NCBI GenBank assembly: GCA_009792885.1
Contig: WMCF01000110.1
Location: 1,590,565 to 1,654,564 of the forward strand
Length of the DNA stretch: 64,000 bases
Source of the DNA: Eremophila alpestris peregrina
Lineage: Eukaryota > Chordata > Aves > Passeriformes > Alaudidae
Direction: 5' to 3'
The notes beneath the pieces are model-generated. The model did not search any database, was not told where the DNA came from, and worked only from the letters and a program-made list of their open reading frames with translations. Both the position numbers and the translations under genes were made by a program. Of this stretch, positions 26,948 to 37,497 are shown one piece after another. The first letter of the stretch is position 1; each line of letters opens with the position of its first letter.

Positions 26948-27160
26948 AGAAATTTCCACAGTCTCTTTGGGCAGGTTGTTCTAGTGCTTAATTACACCCA
27001 CATTAAATATGTTTTGCTCATATCCAGTTGGAACCTTCCCCATTTCAACTTAGGACCACTCTCTCTCCTTCTGTCACATCCCACTGCCTTCTCCATTACT
27101 GTTTCTTGTAAGGTGAACTAGCTGGCATAACCTAGAGCAGCACTGAGGCTGCTCTCACCT
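26948..27160 (-). mobile_element. Old CR1 LINE fragment
   Basis: Has ctttgggcaggttgttctag, tgcttaattacacccacatt and ctcatatccagttggaacct, then a ttaggaccactctctctcct block: the complement of the late CR1 ORF2 region. The 3' terminus is missing and divergence is clear. Confidence 0.75.
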
Positions 27161-30100
27161 CACTGAACAAAAATATCCCATCAAACTTTTCCAAGTGAGC
27201 TTTCTTTCAGACAGTTGTACCTGTGTTTATATGGATTTTTTTTTCTCTGACAAACCAGTACATAAGAGATGATGAGCCAGACCAGCTTGCTGAGATGAAA
27301 TAGTAAGAACTTAATTGTCTTCCATCAGCAAATATCAGTAAAATAACCAGCAGCCTTTGCAGACAGTCTCTTTCAGGCTTTTTTCAAATAGGCACCATGT
27401 TTGAGAACTGTAAGTTGCCTGTTTTTGCTCCCTCCTTTGGGACAACATAATTGTCTGCTTGAAGTAGTTCCCACCTTCCTCAATAGGAAATATATGACTA
27501 CCACTTTTTTCCTTTATCTTTTGCTGTGCCATTGTATGAACACTACTATCATAATGTAACCATAAATGAAAGTGCTTTGTAAGTAGTCCTGTGGTCCTAA
27601 GGCACAGAATTTATGTAGAATTACTATTAAATCCTCCAGAGTCCTAGTTCTTTAGCTAGAACCTAGTTGTTCAGTCTGCTTCCATGGAGGCCAGGGTAAA
27701 GTCTTAGATTATTAGTCAGTCATTGCAATATGGGACCCAAGATATTCTCATGGGTCATGCACATGCTTGTGAATTGAGGAGCATGACTCCCAGTTTATAT
27801 GCAACAGCAAATTACTGGCACTAGGCTGAGATTTTGGGGTTTGAGTTTTTGAGTTTAGGTTCAGTTTTTTGAAGAAAAGTTCTAAGAATAAAAAATAATA
27901 TTTCCCACAAATTTAACACATATGTCATTGACTCTGTTAACTAATATCCAGACCCTGACCAACCTCTTTTCAATCCTTTTGGTGGGTGTAGGTTTCCAGC
28001 AGGCCTGTCAGCAGAAATTGATTGTTGTCTTAATTTCATTCTTAGTCCAACCAGCGAGGACAAGGTCTGTGAGTCTCAGAAAAAGTACAGTAGTTCCAAC
28101 TTGGCTAGAGTTGCTTATATGATAAGCACAGAAAAACATATATTACAATGCCAACAACCTTATTTTCACAGCAATTTATGATTGTTTTACAGTGTTAAAA
28201 GTTGAAATGAAAAGGAACATAACTAGAGTCAAAAGCATGATGAAGGATAGTTAATTCTCAGACTGGTGCTTTTGAAAAAAACCCACTGAAACTGTGAAAG
28301 CTGTGGTTGCACTGACACAACTGAAGTATCTGCACGGTGCCCCTGCTCTTTCAGAGTAAACAGCCTGGTTTGGAAAGAAACAGAAATCCATATGTTTTAC
28401 TGCATGGCATCTTCATGTGTATGGTCTTTGGAACTCAGTGCTATTTGGGCAGGATCATTTGACTTGTTTTGGCTTCCTGACCACCTTCCTGGGGTTTTAA
28501 TAGGGACACAGGATTGTCAGAATATGACCCAAAAATCCTTTTGATGCTTCAAACAAAACTACAGTGATGGTACAAAAAAACTCACATCTACAGAGCATTA
28601 TCTTCTTGTGATTCTAGATTTGGAGAGGAATATAGGTCAAAAAAAGTTCCACCCTTTGTCCAGCCAAGCAAGGAATTTTCTGTCCAGCAAGAATTCTTGC
28701 GTACATGTATTGCCTACTTAGGAGTGTTGGGTTTCATTAGGTGTAAGCTTTTATTTGTAAGACTGCTGTAACAATTTGCAAGATGGGAGAAGTAAAACAC
28801 AATTTTTGGTTTTGTCTCAGCCTTTGACTTCTCCTGTCTTTAGGCATTAAAATAACCTCCCTGTGTCCATGTGATTATTATGGAAGGACCTGGAGGAGTT
28901 TTCTCATCATCCATCTGCAGTGAGTTGCATCAGGACACAGACTGAGTTAAGGAGATAATTGTGCCACTTTATTTCATGTGTATTTGTTTTAGAAAAGTGA
29001 GTGTCCACAGCTGAGGTTACACAGTAGAGTGACTTCTCATGGACTTTGTATGCCAATGCCTTGTGTCCCTGCAATTTCGAAAGACAGGGCTGTGCAGCAT
29101 CTTCAGCTAATGGGTTTTCTTGAAAAGTACGAAGCCACTTGAAATGTGTGTGCAACTTTGGTGGCTAGGCCCTCAGAGACTGAACTGACAGAGGCTACTC
29201 TGAATTTTTTATTGTAACTATAATCTGTTCTTCGTGGGGTTTTTATCCTTTTCATATCCATAACAATTTAAATTAAAATAAATCAATTTGCTGGCCCCAT
29301 TATGTTTGACCCATGTCAGAATCCTTGAACTTGTTTATAAAATGAAAAGATATTTTAGTTAAATTTTAATGTCTCAAACATGTGTTTGTATCTATTTTAT
29401 GGAATGTATTTACTTATATGTATCATAAAGAAATTTCCTCTCAATGAACTGCTCTGTCACAACACATAAACAATAATCTGGAAAAACGGGAACATATATT
29501 CTCAAAATAGTTTTTTTAGTGTTTTTGAAACTTTTGTTTGGTAGTTTTCGGTTAAAAAACCTCACATGCAGAGCTGCATGGTTTTATAGCACTTGTATGA
29601 ATATTTCCAGTGTTTAACCAGCTGAGATTGAAATCCAGTTGAATCCCATTAGCTTCTCTTATGTGTCACTTGGGACCAGATGACTTTGTCATATCATTTT
29701 GGCAATAAAAATTATCAGTCTATGTACAATGAAGTGCTGTTGGGTATTTGCAGTCTCTTCTTTTTTCAAGTATTTTCAAAATTCCTTTTGCTAGGAATTC
29801 ACAAATATAATTAGATTGAACTCCTTACTATTTGTAATCACAGTTAGTACTTCCATGCCAGTGGATACCTTTAAAATGAATTGTTCTGTTTAGTACAAGT
29901 GGCTTTAGGGTTCAGAGAACAATGTGAATTAAAAAAACGTTGCAAATGTAATTGCATTGTAGCAACTGGTAAGAATGCAGAAGACTTCTTTCTGTACTAT
30001 TTTGGCAACCCCTGCTTCTGTAATTATTGAACGGATTGATTTATCAGTTGGAGCAGATTATTTTCCCTCAATATTAGTGCAACTTAAAAATTAAAGTAAG

Positions 30101-30707
30101 TCATATTTCATATGGAGAAGTTAAATGACTGGATTTCTCTAAAAACTCAAGACAGTTATAATACTTTTCTTGGCTCAGTGTAAAGGTCAAAATTAGCAAG
30201 ATTTTAAGAAGAACTGCAGAAGCATACAGCAGATCCTTTGTTGTAATCAGAAATGAAAACCAGAGCTGAATTAGTCCATATCACAGAAAATCTAATTTAT
30301 AGTTATGGTATCTGTGACAGCAGCAGTGTGGTTTGCATGAAGTAAAGATTGAAAAAAGCCAGCAGGTCAGTAAGAAAATAAAGAACTGTGGCTAAGGAAC
30401 AGCAGCCAAATACTATTATAAGGGAGGCCTTTAACCTCATTTTCACTGTTATGACAACTGTGAAACTCAAGTTGGTTTTGTCGGTTTTGGGGTCATGGCT
30501 TTCCTTTGCAACTCTGTAGGTTCAACCAAATAACAGTTTTCAAATACTTGTGTGTATCTGTGTGTGTTGGCTGAAGAATTCAGGATATGAACTTGTAACT
30601 GTTAGATCTCTGATGGAAGTGATGTCATCCATTATTTTGCGCAGAAAGCTCTGAACCAAGCTTGCTGCATTTCACAGGCTGATGTTCTCTTTCAATCTCT
30701 GTTTAAG

Positions 30708-30899
30708 GGCCTTTATGTCTTTGTGGTATATTTTATCCTGCACAACCAACTCTGCTGTCCTGTGAAAGCAAGTTACACCGTAGACATGAACGGGCACACA
30801 ACTCCAGGGTCAGCGTTTTTCACCCACGGCAGTGGTCTGCCAGCTGCAGGAGGAGAGATCAGCAAGTCCACACAGAATCTCATCAGTGCTATGGAAGAG
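30708..30899 (+). CDS. ADGRV1: ADGRV1 coding exon: end of TM7 and juxtamembrane tail
   Basis: A 192-base exon, 64 codons, phase 0 at both ends. It begins GLYVFVVYFILHNQ, which completes TM7 after the FNSLQ of the preceding exon, and continues LCCPVKASYTVDMNGH into the cytoplasmic tail, ending STQNLISAMEE. The acceptor is a pyrimidine-rich tract ending tttaag (30707) and the donor is GAG|gtaaga (30900). The CC pair directly after TM7 is placed where GPCR tails are often palmitoylated (inference). The preceding intron is about 26 kb and the following one 1.76 kb. A Gly/Pro/Ser-rich stretch in the middle of the exon is probably disordered. Confidence 0.95.
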
Positions 30900-31324
30900 G
30901 TAAGAGTGCTCTGTAGTGCTCTATAGTCATTAACTTGTTTATTGAAATGTACCTGGAAATTTCACAGTTAGGTCTTAAGTGAAATACATGGAATGAGATG
31001 ATATTATACCGTCTTGGGAGGCGGTAGGGGGGCAGCAGTTTTTTTTTCATTTATTTTAATGAAAAAAATTATTCTTTATCCATGTTCTTCTTGGAACTTA
31101 CTGTGCCCTGATAGCATCCCACCTAGAAAATTTCCCCTTTCACACTTGAGTCTTCAGTTTATTATAGAGGTTGGTTAAAGTGTCAAAAGTAGGTAATGAG
31201 AAATCAAAATATCAGGTTAATTCTTTCAGCTTACTATAGCTTCTAGATGAGTTTTAAGTACTTAATTTCTCAGAGTTATGATGTTCAAAACTTCTGGATA
31301 TTGGAATAAAGTTAGAATAAAATT

Positions 31325-31390
31325 GGAATGGAGTGGAAAGGGGAAAGGAAGGGAGTGGAAAAGGGAAAAGGGAAAAGGGAAAAGGGAAGA
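31325..31390. repeat. Purine-rich simple repeat (GGGAAAA)n
   Basis: Tract of ggaaagg, gggaaaa and related units, entirely purine for most of its length, directly against the end of the LTR. Confidence 0.88.
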
Positions 31391-32401
31391 TGTAGTGGAT
31401 TTACCCTGCCTGGATGCCAGGCACTCGCTAGTGTCTCTCTCACTCCCCTCTGCAACTGGACAAGGGACAGAAAATATAACGAAGGAGTCATTAGTTAAGA
31501 TTCAGGGGAGATCACTCACCAAACACTGTCATGGGCAAAACAGGTTAAAAATTAGAGATATTAACTTAATTTATTGCTAACAAAATCAGAGCAGCATAAT
31601 ATAAAAAATAAAAAAAAGACTTCAAAAACACCTTCTCCCCCTCACCAACCGTCCCTCTTTCTGAAGTTTAATTCTTCCCATGGCAGCACAGGGAGACAAG
31701 GAATGGGTGTTATGGCCAGTTCATAATCCATAGCTTCTCCAGCTCCTCAGGGAGAGGAGTCCTTCCCCTACTTGAACATAGGTTCCCATGCACAGAAGAC
31801 AGTTCTCCATTAACTTCCTCAGTGGGAGTCCATCCCACAGGCAAGAGTCCTCCCCAGGCTGCTGCAGCATGGATCTCTCTTCCAAAGGCCATAGTCCTTC
31901 ACAGACAGGCCCCAGCAGGGTCTCTTCTCTCTAAACACCTCCCACAGGGTCACAGCCCCCCCACCTGCTCCAGTGTGGGGCCCCCTCATGGACTGCAGGT
32001 GGATCTCTGCATCCCCATGGACCTCCAAGGGCTGCAGAGGCACAGCTGCTTCCCCATGGACTGACCCATGGGCTGCAGGGGAATCTCAGCTCTGGCAGCT
32101 GGAGCACCTCCTGCCCCTTCTTCTTCACTGGCTCTGGTGTCTGCAGGATTGTTCCTCTCACAAATTCTCGCCCTGCTTTTCTGTGGCTGCAGTTGCATCT
32201 CCACAACAACTTTTTTTCTTCTTCCTAAATATGTAATCACAGAGGCATTATCACCATTTCTAATTGGCCCAGATTTGGCAGTGGATGCATCTTTCAGCTG
32301 CCAGGGATTACTCTACCAGGCATAGAGGAAGCTTCCAGTAGCTTCTCACAGTAGGCCTCCCTGTAATCCCCCCACTACCATAACTTGGCCATGAAAAGCC
32401 A
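31391..32401 (-). mobile_element. ERV LTR copy B (ERVL-like), minus orientation
   Basis: About 1.01 kb running from tgtagtggatttaccctgcc to ccatgaaaagcca, giving TG...CA ends. Read on the - strand it has an ATTAAA poly(A)-like signal at + strand 31667-31672. It is homologous to copy A at 2615-4052. Several frames of 60-100 codons on both strands are repeat artefacts. It has no internal retroviral region, so a solo LTR. It is antisense to ADGRV1 in the short intron. No clear target-site duplication could be matched by eye. Confidence 0.75.
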
Positions 32402-32427
32402 ATACGGAAGGGAAGGCAAGGAAAAGG

Positions 32428-32482
<55 letters not shown>
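32428..32482. repeat. (GATA)n microsatellite
   Basis: About 13 perfect GATA units, just outside the LTR and about 170 bases before the next ADGRV1 exon. Confidence 0.98.
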
Positions 32483-32483
<1 letters not shown>

Positions 32484-32655
32484 TAGAGATACAATTTATT
32501 AAAGAGTTTTAAAAGGCTTCCCAATTCCTTACACATGTGACAGAATAGCTGGTTCTAAAATCTCTGGGTCTTCAGTTCAGCTCTGTCATAATTTCCAGTT
32601 TCTATACAATAGTTTTGATGATTACTGCATTTCTGTGTCTTTTTAAACTTTGCAG

Positions 32656-32833
32656 GTGCCTGCAGACTGGGAGAGGGCATCCTTGCAGCCTGCTAGTCAA
32701 GCTACTGCTGCCTTTAAGCAGAGTCCACAAAATGGTAATGTTTTCCACCCTTCTGGAGGATTCAGTACCAGCTCATTAGTTGCTGATGAGGAATCACAGG
32801 AGTTTGATGACCTAATATTTGCTTTAAAGACTG
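32656..32833 (+). CDS. ADGRV1: ADGRV1 coding exon: cytoplasmic tail
   Basis: A 178-base exon, 59 codons plus one base. The acceptor is ctttgcag (32655) and the donor is ACTG|gtgagt (32834), so the following intron is phase 1. The translation begins VPADWERASLQPASQ, passes through a Ser/Gln/Asn-rich stretch and ends with an acidic segment (DEESQEFDDLIFALKTG). This matches the tail of vertebrate ADGRV1. No transmembrane or folded domain is evident, so it is a linker-like intracellular tail. The open frame extends six bases upstream to 32650, but this is across the splice site. Confidence 0.95.
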
Positions 32834-33365
32834 GTGAGTGACTCTTCCCTTTGCCCCTCAAAGTTTGCTGTATTGATGTGGTGTTATTCATCCTAATGGT
32901 GCCACCATTCCCTGAGATACAGGTAATGAGGTCTCTTAATGTAATCTGATTTCCAATGAAAATTTTAAAGATCAGTCAACATGGGAATGTCTGATAGGAC
33001 AACCAAAGAGGTGAAGGAATCCTATCTAGTAAGATGTGGCAGACACTAACCAAAGCCCACCCAGGTAAAGAACAAAAGGACTTGCTTGGTAGCAGGAGGT
33101 CACCTACATATTCTTTAGGGATTAATGATCTCAGAGCTTTGCAAGAGACAACAGCAAGATATTAATGGGAATAGAAAGTTAAGTGACCTGGCATACATAA
33201 TTTCAGAAGCTTGTTCTCTTCAGTGATATCAAAAAAAGTCAAACTGGATGGAAAACTGGGAATGCTGATAATGAACAGGTATTTTTACTCAGTAAGTTCA
33301 TAACACTATATATCCTAAGCCAATTTACATTTCAGGAAATGCCTCTAATTATGAGGCACTCAACA

Positions 33366-33820
33366 TGTGAAGGACATGGACTGATTCCAGAGGAGGCCAT
33401 GGAGGCACTCAGAGGGCTAGAGCACCTCTACTATGAGGGAAGATTGAGAGTTGGGGTTGTCAACCTGGAGAAGAAAAGGCACTGAGGAGAGCTTTGAGTC
33501 CCTTCCAAGGGGACTCAAAGGGGCTTAAAGGGGGTCCAGGAGAGCTGGAGAGGGACTTTTGACAAGAGCACAATGTGACAGGACAAGAGGGAATGGCTTT
33601 GAACTGGATGATGACATGTTTAGATTAGGTATTGGGAAGAAATTCTTCCCTGTGAGGGTGGGGAAGCCCTGGCACAGGTTACCCAGAGAAGTTGTGGCTG
33701 CCCAATCCCTGGCAGTGTTCAAGGCCAGGTCTAGTGTAAGGTGTTCCTGCCCATGGCAAGGGGCTGGAAATAGATGGTCTGTAAGGTCTCTTCCGACCCA
33801 AACCATTCTGTGTTCTGTGA
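33366..33820 (+). mobile_element. CR1 LINE 3' fragment
   Basis: Reads on the + strand as cagaggaggccatggaggca, ctagagcacctctactatga, ggaagaaattcttccctgtg, ggttacccagagaagttgtg and cccatggcaaggggctgg, ending near cattctgtgttctgtga. These are consecutive blocks of the CR1 ORF2 end and 3' UTR. It is 5' truncated and frameshifted, but moderately well kept. Confidence 0.93.
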
Positions 33821-34665
33821 AAATCTGTTTTATACTTACTAATTTTTCTAGACATTTTGAAGACTAGTTCTACTTTGTTAGAGGTCAATTTTTTTCCAAG
33901 TCTTTCAAAGCTAGGTTCAGAAATTCCAGTTGCAAACCTTTTTTTAGATATGTAAGAAGGTAGCTTTTACTTTTTTTAACTTCTTGAGCACCATGAAGGA
34001 AATCAGATAGTTTTATTAACATAGATAGTTAATAAAACATCCAGTCATTTACATCTAACACGCCAACTATTGCACAATGTTTACTGCTTAAGTAAATCAG
34101 TTGGCATCAGTAAACTATAGAAGACTGAGTCTTAAGTCATTAAGGACAATCTAGGCAACAGCCATAGCTGAAATATAATACAATTCAACACATATTCAGC
34201 ACTTAGTTGCTTTTTCCTAAGTCTTCAAGCTCCATCCCTAGTTAATTTGCTTTAAGTTCTTTGAGAAAGCAGGTCTAAAACCTGATTTTCTTGCCTAAAT
34301 TCTATTATTTTCTTTATTAATATTTTATTTTAATTTGTTTTTAATGAGCATTTCATATTAATGTGATTTGAAGCAGGAACCTCAGGCCATTGTTGGAGAA
34401 AAATATTTCATTTACATTACTGATTCAAGTAGTGCCTGACAGTTTTACACAATGCTTATTCTTGTGCCCACACAGTGTCCCCAGCAGCGTTACACAAGTA
34501 AAAAGCCCCATGATTTCTAAACCAAACCAGTTGTCCTGTTTGGTTTCAGCCTCACACTTGAACAAGATGAGCTGAAGAGGTGGTGTGGAAGGTTAGAGCA
34601 TCTTTGACCAGCAGAGTAGATGTCTATCGGCTATTGTCTCAGACACAACCTCTAGCTCAACACAC

Positions 34666-34671
<6 letters not shown>

Positions 34672-34706
<35 letters not shown>
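34672..34706. repeat. Poly(A) tract, 35 bases
   Basis: Uninterrupted A35 preceded by acacacacttttt-like sequence. No AATAAA in the 100 bases before it, so a retrocopy tail is not supported. Confidence 0.96.
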
Positions 34707-34708
<2 letters not shown>

Positions 34709-37344
34709 CAAGCTTTTCTGTAACTAAAACTCTATTTCAGTATTTTCATGCTGACATGTTCTCCAGTTCAGTTCAGTGTGTGGCCAAGGAAAGGGAGACA
34801 GGGAATCACATGGAAGTAATAAAAAGAGATGAGGTGGTGGAAAGCTGGATTTTTTTCTCTGTTTGGCAATATGGACCTATGCTGCTAAAGTAGTCACTGT
34901 GCTGTGCTCTAACAGGAGTTTTATGATAATAGTTAAGCTAGCAGGGGCTGAAATGAGCTCATCTCCTAGTCTCTCAGCACTACATTTCTTCCCCTCTTGC
35001 ATCATTGCTTATGCTCACATGAAACCACAAGTCAGGTTGGATTTCTCTTTTTCTTCTTCTTGTTCCTCTCCCCAGTCTCTCCCACTCTACATCAGTCAGT
35101 CTGATGCCCTTTGAGCACTAGGCTTAGCTCCAAGGAAGAAGTGGTCATTGGCAATTGGAAGACAAGGACCTCTTCTCTAAATAGCCTGAAGTGTATGGAC
35201 AGTGCCTTTTTGCTGAACTGCTCTTGCCTGTAATTTGCAGTGTGAGGTGCTTCTCAAACCCTTTTAGAATAGACTTATTTCAGAAGGCTGAGAATTCCTC
35301 GTTCTGGAAGAGCAGGGAGAAGGTGCTTTCCCCTCCACATTAGCTAGTTTTATCACTGCTAAACTGGGGGGGTGTTGCTTTTGGAGAAAGATTAGAAATA
35401 CTATTGTTAGAACTTTACCTTTGATATACTGAAAGAGAACCTTCCATTATCTGTGTTCCCTAAAACTGTCAGTCTATACTAAAACTTTTCTATAGCAGTG
35501 CTCCCACTCTGAGGGCTGACTGAGGATAAGTGATTTTAACTTATGCTCACAGGGCATAATTTTGTAGCCACAAGGTTTAACCTGGCAGCCAAGATCAATG
35601 GGAATGAGTATAATCATAGCAAAGCTAAAATTTCATTCCTGCCCTCCTGCCACTCTCGGCTGGAGAAGACAGATTAAAAAAAAATTCAACCAGTGTCTAC
35701 AGAAAAACTTTGTTTTTAACTTGTCCGTGTTTAGTGATTGACAGGACAGGCCCATAAATAGCTATGCTGGCACACTCGGCCTTGTTGCTGAAGGAATGTG
35801 TCATAGAACTGTGCACTTAGACCTTGGTTCCATACTCATTAATGCTGGGCCTAATTACAGATTAACCTGAAATACAGGCTGGGTCAGATGGAGGCATACA
35901 ACTGCAGTTCCAGCAAATAAGGTGGATAGCAGTGTGCCTTTTCCTAGCCACCTGTTATGCTAGCCTTTTACAAACATCACATGGTGATAGGTTTTTTCTG
36001 TTTTGTGAGAGAAGTCCAGTGGACTTCTTACATCATACAGCTGTTGCATGTGAATGCCTTACCAAGCAGTTTCTTCCTTCCATCAAATATGCTCTTGTCC
36101 ATACAGAAATACACAGGTAAGTGTTCACTCTGATCACTAAATCACTTAATTTCTTTTATTTTGGAGATCTTTTGGAAGGCGGTCCAGCTCCAAGGTGGGT
36201 TATGTGAAGGAAATAATAAAACAGTTATGGTAGGGAAAATAATTGTGGGATGTGTTCTGCTCATTGACATGTGCTGAGAGCTTTTTTTTTAATGGTTATG
36301 AATATTTTTTTATGGCTCTTATAATGATTCAGACAGCTACTATTGAGAAAGTTAGTTATTTATTAATTAGTTTTTGTTGATTTCACTAATAAACTTTAAA
36401 AGTCTGCAATTTTGGACTAGATGTAATTTTCCCTCTGATTTCTTGTGAAAGGTTTATATTGATAGGCAATGTAGTAAGACCTTTGCCTTCCAGATTGCGA
36501 CAGAGTCATATGTCATTGTCACTGAGGATAAAGCCCAATACACCAGAATTCCCTGGAGACTTCTACTCTGGTTAGGGCTGGGCTGGTTAGAAAAGGAGCC
36601 AACAAGAACAAAAGTAGATGCAATCTGTCCAAAAGCAGCAAGCTGCCCATCAGCACTGCTCTAAAGTATGAAATGCACAATAGCTTTACTGATTTCTGAA
36701 CTTCCATCCATATATTACAAGTACTCTTGTCCTCTCCCTTTCTGTGATGCTGAAAATCAAAACAAACTATTCCATTGGATGAGATGTGAAACCAAAACAC
36801 AGCAAAGCCTTTGAGGGAGGCCCAAACTCCTCCAGGGGTGATGGGTGACCCACCATGGTAGTATCCAGATACATATTAAGCAGAATACCACTACATACCT
36901 TAGTGTGTTTTTACTCTTAATAGGGGCAACTGTGATAAATATTATAGAAATATTCCCATATTTCTTTAATATGATGCAAATATTCTAATGATTCTCTGAT
37001 ATGGAAAATACCTGGAAAAATCTATTAGGGTAAAAAACCCACACAAATGCAGGTGTTACAATAACAATATTATACAAAATGATTCATTATTTTCAATCTA
37101 ATACAGCTAGGGTTCCAAAGTCCGCATTTTATAACCTTTAATGAACACTGAAGGTGCGTGGTCTAAAAATAAAGCATCTCATATGGCCATTCTGAACCAG
37201 AGAAAACATTTGAAATTTCAGTTCTGAAAGGTGCTCAGTGCAGCATCCTGGAGACTCTCTATTACAGGGCATATAGATTGTAGGTGGCAAAGTCCCTGCC
37301 TTATCATCCTGCATAATTTCTCTTTTGAAGGGCTCACTCAAAGG

Positions 37345-37497
37345 AACAAAAAACAAACAAACAAACAAACAAAAACGAAACAAAAACAAAAAACTGAACA
37401 AACAAACAAAAAACAAACAAAAAACCAAAAAAACCAAAAACAAAACCAAAAAACCCCCAAAAAAGAACCCCCATAAAAACCCCAAACAAAACAACAA
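37345..37497. repeat. A/C-rich simple repeat (CAAA)n
   Basis: CAAA units that grade into CCAAAAA and CCCCAAAA units. The Lys/Asn/Gln/Pro frames on + and Phe/Cys/Leu frames on - (37138-37529) are products of this composition. Confidence 0.93.

Larger units (their letters stand above)
4598..30707 (+). other. ADGRV1: ADGRV1 intron within TM7 (about 26.1 kb)
   Basis: Phase 0 intron between FNSLQ and GLYVF. It contains the simple repeats, CR1 fragments and LTR listed separately. Long stretches (5020-8628, 9271-11440, 14057-17550, 17615-19120, 21597-23840, 23941-26947, 27161-30707) show no gene, exon or recognisable repeat; open frames there are short and have no protein-like features or splice context. 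Confidence 0.85.
30900..32655 (+). other. ADGRV1: ADGRV1 intron 2 of the window (1756 bases)
   Basis: Phase 0 intron between the two tail exons. More than half is an ERV LTR (31391-32401); a purine-rich (GGAAA)n-like tract precedes it and a GATA microsatellite follows it. Only about 490 bases at the 5' end and 170 at the 3' end look single-copy. Confidence 0.9.

Noticed and set aside
31822..32325. Multiple overlapping 80-90 codon frames on both strands
   Set aside because: All are inside the ERV LTR in intron 2.
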